Shown: positions 39,503 through 48,606, numbered from the stretch's first letter. The stretch: 51,829 nt of DNA from Alicyclobacillus fructus (GCF_017329605.1 NZ_JAFMTY010000024.1:1-51829), one strand, 5' to 3'. A program made the numbers and translations. The notes: a model not told the origin generated them from the letters alone.

Positions 39503-41530
39503 TCACTCCCCCAGATGAACCATGGCATCGTACAGGTGCTGTCGCACCTGTTCTTCTTCCGCGCTTTTCAACGCTTCCACCAACGATTGCGACTCGACCA
39601 GGGCGACCGAGATGCGGCCCAGACACTCGATGGCCTCCGCGTCCTCCTCCACCCGCGCGAGCAGGACGAGCACCACGGCCACGGGCTCGTCCTCGCCCAC
39701 GCCAGGCGTGCGCATCGGCCGCTCCAATCGATAGACGCCGACAAACGGCCCGTCGAGGGCATCGGTCCTCGCGTGCAGAACCGCGAGTTGACGCCCCGGC
39801 AGGACGACGCTGCCCAGCCGCTCCCGGCGCTCGATGGCTTTGACAATCGGCTCCGCGGCGGGCGCGCGCCCGCGCCTCACGACGTGGCGCGCGACGATAG
39901 GAATGAGGTCGTCCATCGTTTCCGCGCGGATGCGCTCGATCTCGACCGACGACGCCAGGTGCAGGGCCCATGTGGTCGGGCCGCCGGACAAGCGCCGGCC
40001 CGATTCGGGCGACGGACGCCATCGCCGCTCGATCCCGGCGAGCGCCAACCGGACCTGGCGGATGTCTTCGTCCGTGAGAAACGGCGACACCACCACGACC
40101 GGCACCTCCGTCTCGGGCAGCGGAACCGTGGACAACACGATGTCGGCGTCCAGGTGAGAGGCCGATTGCGCTGGCGCCACCTGCACCGCCGACACCTCGG
40201 GCAACTCCTTGCGCACGCGGCTCAAAAGCAACCGCGCCGAACTGAGCCCGTGCGGACACACGATGGCGGCCCGCCATCGCGCCTCCGCCGACTGCCGCTC
40301 TCGCGACGCGCCGAGGTGCATGGTCAGAAAGCCGATCTCCTCTTCGGGCAAGTCCAGTCCGTGCGGAGCAAACACGGCGCGGGACGCCGCCGCAGCCGCG
40401 GCGAAGAGCTCCGGGTACCGGACCTTGACCATCTCGAGCAGCGGGTTGCGAATCGGCAGCCCGGCGCGGACGCGATCGAGCGCAGGCGCCAAATGCTGCG
40501 CCAGGTCACTCATCAACAGCTCGTCGGACGTGAACGGCAGTTGCGTGATGTCCTGAACCGCGCGCACGAACCGATGGGCGAGATCGAGCGCGGTCACGTT
40601 GGAAGGCAGCAGGCGGAAATCGTCGTCCAAGCGCACGCGCAGGCCCGCGAGGTGCCGGGCCATATAGCGGATTTCCGGCTCGGTCGCGATGGCCTCGAGG
40701 CCGATGGCCTGGGCGGCGCGCACCAGGAGCTCTCTCGCCGTGGCGATATCGCTCGGCCTGGCGTCGCCTTCCACCTCTTCGCCAAGCAGCCGGCCGCCTC
40801 GCGATGCGCGCAGGGACTGAATCACCGCGTACAGCCAGACCTCGAACCGATCCGCCTCCTCGATGGGCGGCTCGGCCGCCCCGAGCACGGACTCCACGAC
40901 GTCCGCCAGGGCCTTCAGCGCCTCGGGTTTGACCCATTGTACGAGCCAGCGCGCGACTGGATGGCTGAGATCGCCTTCTCGCACCGTCATGCGCGCGAGT
41001 TCATAAGGAGGAATCTGCTCGTAGACGATGTCAGCCATGGTTTCGCGCCTGGCCGCCTCGCCGCCTTCCACCAGCACGCCGAAACCTTGCCTGCGCACCA
41101 GGATCAGGCGGCGCGCCCGCAGCCACGGGGCGAGATCGTTCAAATCGCTGCTCAAGCTCGCGGGCGCGGCATCGAGCACCTTGCCCAGATACGCGAGTTT
41201 GAGCGGCCCCGGCTCCGCTAGGAGCCAGAGGGCGAGGAGCGCGGCCCGCTGCCGCGGCGTGACCGGCGCGGCCTGCGGCATGACGGGGCCCAGCGCGGCC
41301 TCGATGCGGCGCAGCTCCTGCGGCGAGGCCACCACGCGCACGCGGCCCTTCTGGTTCTCGATGCGCGCGCGGAATGGTCGGAGCCAGCCGGCGACGGCGC
41401 GCAAGTCGCGCTGCAGCGTCCGCCGACTGACATCCAAACGGCGCGCGGCCTCGGAAGGATCCACGCCTTCCGAGTGCCGCACCAGTTCAGAGAGCAGGAG
41501 CTTTTGGCGATCCGTCAGTTCGCTGACCAT
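39503..41530 (-). CDS. mtlR: Mannitol operon activator (PRD-type, BglG/MtlR family)
   Basis: 675-aa phosphorylation-controlled activator. Residues 1-60 hold HTH elements (DPSEAARRLDVSRRTLQRDL). Two PRD modules lie around 190-400, with the phosphorylatable histidines such as ARHLAGL and LTMHLG. A EIIB-like segment follows (IVCPHGLSSARLLL, Cys), then an EIIA-like domain near 520-660 with the AVLHART His. HPr and EII phosphorylation should tune activity. It lies between mtlA (3 bp away) and mtlF, unlike B. subtilis where mtlR is remote. ATG at 41530 follows GAAGGGA. Confidence 0.93.
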   Translation of the reverse strand: MVSELTDRQKLLLSELVRHSEGVDPSEAARRLDVSRRTLQRDLRAVAGWLRPFRARIENQKGRVRVVASPQELRRIEAALGPVMPQAAPVTPRQRAALLALWLLAEPGPLKLAYLGKVLDAAPASLSSDLNDLAPWLRARRLILVRRQGFGVLVEGGEAARRETMADIVYEQIPPYELARMTVREGDLSHPVARWLVQWVKPEALKALADVVESVLGAAEPPIEEADRFEVWLYAVIQSLRASRGGRLLGEEVEGDARPSDIATARELLVRAAQAIGLEAIATEPEIRYMARHLAGLRVRLDDDFRLLPSNVTALDLAHRFVRAVQDITQLPFTSDELLMSDLAQHLAPALDRVRAGLPIRNPLLEMVKVRYPELFAAAAAASRAVFAPHGLDLPEEEIGFLTMHLGASRERQSAEARWRAAIVCPHGLSSARLLLSRVRKELPEVSAVQVAPAQSASHLDADIVLSTVPLPETEVPVVVVSPFLTDEDIRQVRLALAGIERRWRPSPESGRRLSGGPTTWALHLASSVEIERIRAETMDDLIPIVARHVVRRGRAPAAEPIVKAIERRERLGSVVLPGRQLAVLHARTDALDGPFVGVYRLERPMRTPGVGEDEPVAVVLVLLARVEEDAEAIECLGRISVALVESQSLVEALKSAEEEQVRQHLYDAMVHLGE

Positions 41531-41533
41531 GTC

Positions 41534-43009
41534 TTATCCCTTCAGACGGTCGAGGTCCTCGATGATTTGGTCGTAGGTCGCCTTGTTCAAGAAGTTTTGC
41601 ACCAAGTAAATCTTTGCCTTCGGCGCCACCTGCCGCGCGCGCGTCTCGAAGCTCGCCTGCGTGAACACCACCTCGGCCGTGGGCGGCAGCTGGTTGACCG
41701 GCACGTGATGCACAGGGATGTCGTAACCCGCTTCCTGCAGGCGCTTTTTCAAGATGGAGGCGCCCATCGCGCTCGATCCCATGCCGGCCTCGCACGCGAA
41801 GTACACGGCCGACGGCACGCGCGCAAGCGTTTCTTCTGGTTGACCCGCCTGGCCCGCCGTGGTCGGCGCCGCAGCCTGCGCGGACGGAGCGAACTTCGAC
41901 TGGGACTTCATGTCCTGAACCACCGCCTGCGCGAACGCGAGCGCACCCTCGTCCATCTCGTCGCGCGAACGGCGAATAAAGAAGGAAGCCACCAGGAACG
42001 AGACCAGCGCACCCACGAAGATGCCGGAGAGCACCGGGAAGTAGCCGCCTTTTGGCGTCATGGCGATCTCGGCGAAGATGCTTCCGGGCGACGGCGTCGC
42101 CACGAGACCGGCGTGCAACACCATGAAAGTCGCGTCTGCCGCCATGCCGCCGAGAATCACAGCGAGCACGAGAACGGGGCGCATCAGCACGTACGGGAAA
42201 TAGACCTCGTGAATGCCGCCAAAGAACTGAATCAGAATGGCGCCCGGCACCGACTGGCGGATGGCGCCCTTCGCGAATACCCAGTAGGCCATCAGAAGTC
42301 CCAGGCCCGGGCCGGGATCGGTCTCCAACAGGAAGAAGATGGACTTCCCGGTCTCCTTCGCCTGCTGCACGCCGATAGGTTCAAGGATACCGTGGTTGAT
42401 GGCGTTGTTCAAAAACAACACCTTGCCAGGTTCGATGAAAATCGCGATGAGCGGCAGCAAATGCGCATTGGTCACCCACACGGCCGCCGCGCCCAGCCAG
42501 GCCGACACGCGGTCCATCACCGGCTGTACGGCCAGAAATCCGAGGATGGCAAGCACCGCGCCGAGAATGCCTGCGGAAAACGTGTTCACCAGCATCTCGA
42601 AACCGGCGCGAATGCGGCCCTCGACCGCGCGGTCGAACTGCTTGATGAGATAGCCGCCGAGCGGCCCCATGATCATGGCGCCGATGAACATCGGCTGGGA
42701 AGCGCCGATGGCCACGCCCGCCGTGGCGATGGCGCCGACGACGCCACCGCGGATGCCGTGCACGAGGCGCCCGCCCGTGAAGCCGATGAGCACCGGAATG
42801 AGGAAGGACACCATCGGAGAAACGAGTTGGTCCAACTTGGCATTCGGTGTCCAGCCCGTGGGAATGAAAAATGCGGTGATCAGACCCCACGCGATGAATG
42901 CCGGAATATTGGGCATGACCATGCCCGCCAGAAAGCCGCCGAACTTTTGCATCGCCGCCCGAGCCCGGCCGCTCGAGGCGATCGGTTGCTCTGCAACATG
43001 GGTCGCCAC
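41534..43009 (-). CDS. mtlA: Mannitol PTS permease EIICB
   Basis: Imports and phosphorylates mannitol (491 aa). The IIC part has eight or so helices and FFGGIHEVYFPYVLMRP with the family's GxHE motif; the active IIB cysteine is in FACEAGMGSSAMG near residue 410. EIIA is separate (mtlF), so this is the short MtlA type. The start is GTG at 43009, with GAAGGAGGG upstream; the ORF track's ATG start lies beyond the -10 element and is rejected. A cre-like site lies in its leader. First gene of the operon. Confidence 0.95.
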   Translation of the reverse strand: MATHVAEQPIASSGRARAAMQKFGGFLAGMVMPNIPAFIAWGLITAFFIPTGWTPNAKLDQLVSPMVSFLIPVLIGFTGGRLVHGIRGGVVGAIATAGVAIGASQPMFIGAMIMGPLGGYLIKQFDRAVEGRIRAGFEMLVNTFSAGILGAVLAILGFLAVQPVMDRVSAWLGAAAVWVTNAHLLPLIAIFIEPGKVLFLNNAINHGILEPIGVQQAKETGKSIFFLLETDPGPGLGLLMAYWVFAKGAIRQSVPGAILIQFFGGIHEVYFPYVLMRPVLVLAVILGGMAADATFMVLHAGLVATPSPGSIFAEIAMTPKGGYFPVLSGIFVGALVSFLVASFFIRRSRDEMDEGALAFAQAVVQDMKSQSKFAPSAQAAAPTTAGQAGQPEETLARVPSAVYFACEAGMGSSAMGASILKKRLQEAGYDIPVHHVPVNQLPPTAEVVFTQASFETRARQVAPKAKIYLVQNFLNKATYDQIIEDLDRLKG

Positions 43010-43021
43010 AGTACGCCCTCC

Positions 43022-43050
43022 TTCGACAGTTGTAATCGCTTTCTGTCGAA
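43022..43050 (-). promoter_or_regulatory. cre-like site inside an 8-bp inverted repeat (mtlA leader)
   Basis: TTGTAATCGCTTTCT (43030-43044, plus strand) matches the cre consensus WTGNAANCGNWNNCW at every fixed position. It is flanked by perfect arms TTCGACAG (43022-43029) and CTGTCGAA (43043-43050), overlapping it at one end. It lies between the -10 (43052) and the GTG start, so CcpA bound here would block elongation. Confidence 0.75.
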
Positions 43051-43051
43051 C

Positions 43052-43080
43052 ACGATACATGCCCGTCGTACGCGCATCAA
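43052..43080 (-). promoter_or_regulatory. mtlA operon promoter
   Basis: On the minus strand: TTGATG (43075-43080), 17 bases, TATCGT (43052-43057). MtlR would bind just upstream. Confidence 0.65.
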
Positions 43081-43094
43081 CGCAAACAAATTCA

Positions 43095-43122
43095 GGCCTG
43101 ACGCGGCGTTTGGCGTCAGGCC
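43095..43122 (-). terminator. Terminator of the quinone reductase gene
   Basis: 10-bp stem GGCCTGACGC/GCGTCAGGCC on the minus strand with a moderately T-rich tail (TGAATTTG). It separates the upstream gene from the mtl promoter. Confidence 0.7.
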
Positions 43123-43153
43123 CGAAAAGCTCCGTCACGGCGGGGCTTTCCCG

Positions 43154-44143
43154 TCAATCCGTCACCCTGAGGACAATTTTACCGATGTTCTGGTTGGCCT
43201 CCATCCGCTCGTGCGCGGCCCGCACGTCGCGCCAGTCATAGACGCGATCGATGACCGGGGCGATCTCGCCCTTCGCCAGCGCATCGTAGGCGAAGGCGAC
43301 AAACGCGGCCGTGAGCTCGATCTTCGCCTCCAGGCTGCGGGAGCGGAGCGCCGTCCCGATGATCTGTTGCCGCTTGGCGAGGATGTGGCCGAGATCCAGT
43401 CCGTCGACCTTGGTGCCTCCCATCGTGCCGATGACGATGAGCCGCCCGTCCACCGCCAGCGCGCGCAGGTTGTCGTGAAAGTATGGAGCGCCCACGAAGT
43501 CCAAGATGATGTCCGCGCCGCGGCCACCGGTCTCGCGCCGGACGAAATCGACGAACGATCCGTCGTGGTAGTTCCACCCGGCCACGGCCCCCAGTTCGAG
43601 GCACTTCGCAATCTTGTCCGGGCTGCCCGCGGTCACGATGCTTCGCGCCCCGGCAAGCCGGATCAGCTGAATGGCCGACGTGCCGACGCCGCTCGCTCCC
43701 GCGTGCACGAGAACCGTCTCGCCAGGGCTCAGGCGGCCGAGCACAAAAAGGTTCAGATAGGCCGTGAGGAACGTCTCCGGAATGGCCGCGCCCTGCTCGT
43801 ACGAAAGGGCGTCTGGCAACCGGATGAGCATCCCCGCCGGGACGACGGCGTACTGCGCATATCCGCCGCCGGGAAGAAGCGCCGCGACGCGATCGCCCAC
43901 TTGGACCGACGAGACGCCCGGCCCCAGCGCTTCCACGTCGCCCGCCATTTCAAGGCCCAGGATCTCCGATGCGCCCGGCGGAGGCGGGTACAGGCCGCGC
44001 CGCTGCAGGAGATCGGCGCGATTCAGGGCCGTGGCGCGTACGCGCACCAAGACCTCGCCCGGCCCCGGCGACGGTGTCTCCACCTCGCCGATGTCGAGTA
44101 CCTCCGGACCGCCGAACGATTTGAGCATCACTGCGAGCATCAT
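43154..44143 (-). CDS. NAD(P)H quinone oxidoreductase (MDR family)
   Basis: Zinc-independent quinone reductase-like medium-chain dehydrogenase (329 aa). It has ALNRADLLQRRGLYP, GLEMAGDV and the nucleotide-binding HAGASGVGTSAIQLIR; no zinc-ligand cysteines are present. It probably reduces quinones or enones with NADPH. RBS GGGGAGG precedes ATG at 44143. It is the second gene after the PurN-like gene (28 bp spacing). Confidence 0.9.
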   Translation of the reverse strand: MMLAVMLKSFGGPEVLDIGEVETPSPGPGEVLVRVRATALNRADLLQRRGLYPPPPGASEILGLEMAGDVEALGPGVSSVQVGDRVAALLPGGGYAQYAVVPAGMLIRLPDALSYEQGAAIPETFLTAYLNLFVLGRLSPGETVLVHAGASGVGTSAIQLIRLAGARSIVTAGSPDKIAKCLELGAVAGWNYHDGSFVDFVRRETGGRGADIILDFVGAPYFHDNLRALAVDGRLIVIGTMGGTKVDGLDLGHILAKRQQIIGTALRSRSLEAKIELTAAFVAFAYDALAKGEIAPVIDRVYDWRDVRAAHERMEANQNIGKIVLRVTD

Positions 44144-44171
44144 CGTCGCCTCCCCATGCACCCCCATCGTA

Positions 44172-44792
44172 TCACAGGGGCGCGTCGGCGCCAAAAGCAT
44201 CCAAGTCGATCTCGCCGCGCTCGATCTTCTTCAGCACCTGCAGGTACAGCGGGCCTTCCACCTCGAGAACGCGCGCCCGCAGGCGCTCGGGCGTGTCGCC
44301 GGGAAGCACGGGGACCTCGGCCTGCGCGAGCACCGGGCCGTGATCGTACTCGTGATCCACCACATGGACGGTGGCGCCGGTCACGGATTCTCCGCTTTCG
44401 ATCACGGCCTCGTGCACGCGCATGCCGTACATGCCTGGGCCTCCAAATTTCGGCAACAGACTCGGGTGAATGTTGAGGATCCGGTTTCTGTAGGCGGAGA
44501 GCGTGACGGGGCCAATTCGCTTCATGTAACCGGAGAGCAGAACCCATTCGGCGCCGTGCTGACGAAGGCATTGGCAAAGCGCGCGATCCGCCTCGTCCGG
44601 CCCGCCGCACCGTTTTTCGTTCACCACCACCGCAGGAATGCCGAGATCGCGCGCGCAGGCGAGCGCCGCACTGCCCGGGTTGTTGCTCACCACGAGCACC
44701 GGCTCAAATTCGACCTCATGCCGCGCCCGGGCCTCGAGCAGGTAGCGCATGCCGGATCCGTTGTGGGAGGCGAGAAACGCGATTTTTCGCAT
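44172..44792 (-). CDS. Formyltransferase, PurN-like
   Basis: 206 aa with the glycinamide ribonucleotide transformylase fold: N-terminal FLASHNGSG, SGYMKRIGPVTL, the catalytic NIHPSLLPKF (Asn, His) and VDHEYDHGPVLAQ (Asp). The folate-binding part is normal, but the substrate loop (SHNGSGMRYLLE) differs from PurN's GNGSNL, and no pur genes are near. It may be a PurN replacement or act on another amine. The site GGAG is 14 bases upstream of ATG 44792, an unusually long spacing. Confidence 0.75.
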   Translation of the reverse strand: MRKIAFLASHNGSGMRYLLEARARHEVEFEPVLVVSNNPGSAALACARDLGIPAVVVNEKRCGGPDEADRALCQCLRQHGAEWVLLSGYMKRIGPVTLSAYRNRILNIHPSLLPKFGGPGMYGMRVHEAVIESGESVTGATVHVVDHEYDHGPVLAQAEVPVLPGDTPERLRARVLEVEGPLYLQVLKKIERGEIDLDAFGADAPL

Positions 44793-44861
44793 CGGCGACT
44801 ATTCCACTCCTTTGAATGCGTGTATCCTGAAAGAGAATCTGCAACGAGCGAGGACGATAGC

Positions 44862-46025
44862 ATGACACCATCGGAACGACTCAAGCAACTGCCGGACGGC
44901 GTGTTCCAGGACCTTGCCCTGGCGGCACACGAGCGGCGCAAAAAGGGACTCGACGTGATCGACTTGAGCGTCGGATCGCCCGATCTTCCCCCGCCGCCGC
45001 ACGCCGTCGAGGCGCTGATTCGCGCCGCGCAGGACCCCCGAGAGTACCGGTACGCCATCACCGCGCTGCCGGAGTTTCACGAGGCCGTCGCGGCGTTTTA
45101 CGAGCGGTACGGAGTGACGCTGGATCCCGAGCGAGAGGTCCTTCAGCTCGCCGGATCCCAAGATGGACTCAGCCACCTGGCGCTCACCTTTCTGAATCCG
45201 GGCGATCTCGCCCTGATCCCCGATCCCGGCTACCCCATCTACGACGCCGGGGTGCGACTTGCAGGCGCGCGCGTGGAGCCGATTCCGGTCGACGAGGAAA
45301 CGCTGCAGCCGCGCTTTGACGCCATTCCACCCGAGGTGTGGCGCCAGGCGAAGCTCATGATCCTCAATTTTCCGTCCAATCCCACGGCCGCGATCGCGAC
45401 AAGTGCCACGCTCGAGCAGGCCGTGTCGCTGGCCAAGCAGCACGATCTGCTTCTGGTCCACGACTTCGCCTATTCGGAACTGGTATTCGACGGGGTACAG
45501 CCCCAGAGCATCCTGTCGGTTCCGGGCGCCAAAGAGGTGGCCATCGAGTTCAACTCGCTCTCGAAGACCTACAACCTCGCCGGGGCGCGCATCGCGTACG
45601 CCGTCGGGCGAGCGGAGGCCCTCGCGGCGCTGCGCAAGCTGAAATCGCACATCGACTTCGGCGTGTTTCTGCCCGTGCAGCGCGCGGCCATCGCGGCCCT
45701 CACGGCGCCGTGGGACGGCTACGAGCGCCAGCGCGCCATCTACGCCGAGCGGCGCGACGCGCTCTGCGCCGCGCTCGCGGAAGCGGGATGGCGCGTCCGC
45801 AAGCCGGCGGCCACGATGTTCTTGTGGGCTCAAACGCCGGGCGGCGAACCTTCCTATCCGTTCGCGCTCGCGCTGCTCCGGGAGACGGGCGTCGCCGTCA
45901 CGCCCGGCATCGCGTTCGGGCCGCGCGGAGAAGGGCATGTCCGCATGGCGTTCGTGCACGACACGCCTTTGCTGGTGGAGGCGGCGCGCCGCATCGGGAT
46001 GTGGCTTCGCGAGCGAAACGGGTGA
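44862..46025 (+). CDS. Class I/II aminotransferase (LL-DAP aminotransferase/AlaC-like)
   Basis: PLP enzyme of 387 aa. It opens DVIDLSVGSPDLPPP and has PDPGYPIYDAG, NFPSNPTAA, DFAYSEL and SLSKTYNLAGARI, where the lysine forms the aldimine. It groups with the branch of DapL-like and alanine/valine aminotransferases; the exact amino donor cannot be read. ATG at 44862 follows GAGGA by seven bases. It diverges from the PurN-like gene; no promoter was placed. Confidence 0.88.
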   Translation: MTPSERLKQLPDGVFQDLALAAHERRKKGLDVIDLSVGSPDLPPPPHAVEALIRAAQDPREYRYAITALPEFHEAVAAFYERYGVTLDPEREVLQLAGSQDGLSHLALTFLNPGDLALIPDPGYPIYDAGVRLAGARVEPIPVDEETLQPRFDAIPPEVWRQAKLMILNFPSNPTAAIATSATLEQAVSLAKQHDLLLVHDFAYSELVFDGVQPQSILSVPGAKEVAIEFNSLSKTYNLAGARIAYAVGRAEALAALRKLKSHIDFGVFLPVQRAAIAALTAPWDGYERQRAIYAERRDALCAALAEAGWRVRKPAATMFLWAQTPGGEPSYPFALALLRETGVAVTPGIAFGPRGEGHVRMAFVHDTPLLVEAARRIGMWLRERNG

Positions 46026-46044
46026 GGGAACGCGGACCTGCGCG

Positions 46045-46083
46045 CCCTGGCCGCGTGCGGACGTTGGTCGCAGGCGGCCAGGG
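46045..46083. terminator. Hairpin between convergent genes
   Basis: Perfect 10-bp CCCTGGCCGC/GCGGCCAGGG with a 19-base loop between the aminotransferase stop and the SDR stop. There is no T-run on either strand. Confidence 0.5.
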
Positions 46084-46088
46084 AACCC

Positions 46089-46871
46089 TCACCACATCGC
46101 GGCCAAGCCGCCGTCGATGTTCAGCGCAACCCCCGTGACGTACGACGCCGCGTCGGACACCAAGAAGGCGATGACCCGCGCGGCTTCGTCCGTCTCGCCA
46201 ATTCGCCCCAGGGGAATGTTGTGCTCCGGGAGGCGGGCGAACTCATCCCACGTCAGGTCCGGCCGCTGCGCCTTCCACATCTTCTCGATTTGGTCACTCC
46301 GAATCTGCCCGATGCAGACCGCATTCACGCGGATCCCGTGTTTGCCGAGATCCTTGCTCATGGCCTTCGTCAGCGCGATCCCGGCCGCCCTCGTCACGGA
46401 CGACGGCATGGACGAAGGCCCAGGGGTCTTGCCGCCGATGGCCGTGACGTTGACGATGGCGCCGCCTCCCTGGCGCTGCATGTGTGGCACGGCCTGGCGC
46501 GAACACCGAATCGCGGCGAACAGCTTCAGGTCGAGATCGCCCTGCCAGTCCGCGTCGCTCACAGAGAGGAACTCCCGCGCGTTCGCAGTTCCCGCGTTGT
46601 TGACGAGGATGTCGATCCGGCCGAATTCGCCGACCACCGCCTCAATGAACGACTCGCAGGCGCCCGGCTGCCGCACGTCCACAGGCACGGCCAGCACGCG
46701 CCGACCTGTCTCCTGTTCAATGGCGCGCCGCGCCTCGTCGAGCGCCGATTCCGTTCTCGCGCAGATGGCGACATCGGCGCCCTCCGCGGCGAGCAGCCTG
46801 GCCGTTTGCAGCCCAATGCCTTTCGATGCGCCCGTGATCACGGCGACTTTGCCTTTGAGCCCAAGTTCCAT
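46089..46871 (-). CDS. SDR-family protein lacking the YxxxK motif
   Basis: 260-aa Rossmann-fold protein with FabG-like sequence: VITGASKGIGLQTARLL, NNAGTAN and the C-terminal VTGVALNIDGGL. Where catalytic Ser-Tyr-Lys are expected, it reads SSMPSSVTRAAGIALTK, with no Tyr; this Ser/Arg version occurs in a separate SDR subfamily. It might be a nonclassical reductase or a binding protein. ATG at 46871 follows GGGGAGCGAGG. The VanZ-like gene overlaps its start by 34 bp, so they may be translated together. Confidence 0.85.
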   Translation of the reverse strand: MELGLKGKVAVITGASKGIGLQTARLLAAEGADVAICARTESALDEARRAIEQETGRRVLAVPVDVRQPGACESFIEAVVGEFGRIDILVNNAGTANAREFLSVSDADWQGDLDLKLFAAIRCSRQAVPHMQRQGGGAIVNVTAIGGKTPGPSSMPSSVTRAAGIALTKAMSKDLGKHGIRVNAVCIGQIRSDQIEKMWKAQRPDLTWDEFARLPEHNIPLGRIGETDEAARVIAFLVSDAASYVTGVALNIDGGLAAMW

Positions 46872-47449
46872 AGCCCTCGCTCCCCTCTTGGCTTATCGCT
46901 CATCCTTTTCAGTGTAGCGGATGTCCGCCGGCGAGCGCGAATGCCGCTCCCCACGCGCCACAGCGCAAAGCCCAGGATCGCCCCGACGCAGTTGAACAGA
47001 ATGTCGTCAATCTCGAAGTCGCGGTAAGGAAAGCCGATGCGGGCCGAGATGATGAGGCCCGCCACCTGAAGGAAGCTCGCGGCGAAAAACGACAGCATGA
47101 GGACAAGCGACAGCTTCCGCATCGAAGCGTACATCGACGGCAGCGCCGCGCCCAGTGGCACGAACAGAAGGATGCAGCGAGCGAAGATCTGCCATGCGCC
47201 AGTCGCCCACACGAAAACGCTGCGCAGCGTCTGCCAAGGCGTCATGTCGATCTGCGGCCAGGAGGGCACCTCGTGCAGGGGGATGGGAAAGAGCGCGACA
47301 TCCACCATCCATAGGGCGTACAGGACCAGCGCGTGGCGCATGCACGCCCGCCGCCACTCGACGCGCCAGCGCCGGCAAGCGGCGCGCAGGACCCACCACG
47401 CGGTGTAGGCGCCCCAGCACAGGAGGCCAAAGGGCCAAAACGTGATCAT
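46838..47449 (-). CDS. VanZ-like membrane protein
   Basis: 203 aa with about five hydrophobic segments and the VanZ-like FEIDDILFNCVGAILGFALW. VanZ proteins can raise teicoplanin tolerance; most are of unknown function. ATG at 47449 follows GGAGGAGATC. It overlaps the downstream SDR gene and may share a transcript. The C-terminus is basic and cytosolic. Confidence 0.8.
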   Translation of the reverse strand: MITFWPFGLLCWGAYTAWWVLRAACRRWRVEWRRACMRHALVLYALWMVDVALFPIPLHEVPSWPQIDMTPWQTLRSVFVWATGAWQIFARCILLFVPLGAALPSMYASMRKLSLVLMLSFFAASFLQVAGLIISARIGFPYRDFEIDDILFNCVGAILGFALWRVGSGIRARRRTSATLKRMSDKPRGERGLWNLGSKAKSP

Positions 47450-47545
47450 GGATCTCCTCCGGGGTTGAATCCGGGGGCATCGCGCCATTCCCCCGGATCC
47501 AGCGTGGCAATTCGCCTGGATTGTAGTACAGCAAGGCGCTCCTCG

Positions 47546-48481
47546 TCATGAGTCCTGAGACCCGTTTTTCGGTGCACGCAGGACGCGCATGGGAGCCTCG
47601 GCGCCCTCGCCCGGCTCTCGAATGACAAGCGCCACGCCACCAAGAATCAGCAGGGCCCCGAGCCAAAACGAAGCGGTCACCGTTTCGCCGAGCACCCACC
47701 AGCCGAGCGCCGTGCCGACCAAGGGCTGCAGAAAGAAATACACGCCGCCCGATCCCGCGGGCATGCGCCGCAGCCCCTCATTCCAAAGCAGGAACGCGCC
47801 CGCGGTGGAAAAGACGCCAAGGTAAAGCACGCCCGCCCACACCCACGTATGGCGAAGGATCACATGCAGGCTGGGCATGTGCGCAAAACTGACGGGCGTC
47901 ATCACCACGAGCGCGACGAGCATGGCGTACGCGGTGATGACAAGCGACGAGTGGTGAGGTGGCACGCGCTTCACGAGAACGGACTGAAGCCCCCACGTGA
48001 TGGCGGCGACCAACAGAACGAGCCCGCCCCAAAGCGCGCGGGCATGGTCCGGACGGCCCACACCAATCATGACGAACACGCCGAGCGTCGCCAGAATGAC
48101 CGACGCGGCCCGCCGCCACGTGATGGCCTCCTTCAGAAGAAGGCGGGCGAAGATCACCATAAAGGCAGGGGTTCCTGAGGTGATGACGGCCCCCATCTCC
48201 GCCGTGGACTCGTGCGTCCCGACAAATTGCGCCCAGATGGAGACCGCGTAACCCACCACGCCGACGGCCGCAACGAGGGCGAAATCGCGAGGGGCCATTC
48301 GCCAGTTGACGCCCCGCCACACGCCCACCGCAGCGAGTGCGATGACACCGACGGCGTACCGAAGCCAGATGAGCGCAGAAGGATCCACCCACTCCATGAC
48401 CGCCTTGCTGACCACGTACGTACCGCCCCATAGGGAGGCTGCAAGCGCCAGACACACGGCGCCGATCCACGAAGACTTCAT
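47546..48481 (-). CDS. EamA/DMT-family transporter
   Basis: 311-aa ten-helix exporter in the drug/metabolite transporter superfamily. Two EamA repeats are visible: ALAASLWGGTYVVSKAV and TPAFMVIFARLLLKE, then AAITWGLQSVLVKR and QPLVGTALGWWVLGE. Substrate unknown; amino acid or nucleobase export is common. ATG at 48481 has GGAGGG 6 bases upstream; ATG at 48487 is too close. The leader from its promoter is ~120 bp long. Confidence 0.88.
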   Translation of the reverse strand: MKSSWIGAVCLALAASLWGGTYVVSKAVMEWVDPSALIWLRYAVGVIALAAVGVWRGVNWRMAPRDFALVAAVGVVGYAVSIWAQFVGTHESTAEMGAVITSGTPAFMVIFARLLLKEAITWRRAASVILATLGVFVMIGVGRPDHARALWGGLVLLVAAITWGLQSVLVKRVPPHHSSLVITAYAMLVALVVMTPVSFAHMPSLHVILRHTWVWAGVLYLGVFSTAGAFLLWNEGLRRMPAGSGGVYFFLQPLVGTALGWWVLGETVTASFWLGALLILGGVALVIREPGEGAEAPMRVLRAPKNGSQDS

Positions 48482-48606
48482 CTCCATCCCTCCGCCTGTT
48501 CGATCCTCGAAGCTGGCGAAGGGCCGCCCCTTCGCCGTCAGCGAACGGCCCGGGGCACGTCGATTTCGAAAAACGCCGGCAACTTCGACACCTCCCATTC
48601 GCCTCG

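Noticed and set aside
41474-44476. 1000-aa plus-strand ORF
   Set aside because: It is antisense to mtlA and the quinone reductase. The translation is repetitive in Arg, His and Asp and no domain can be seen.
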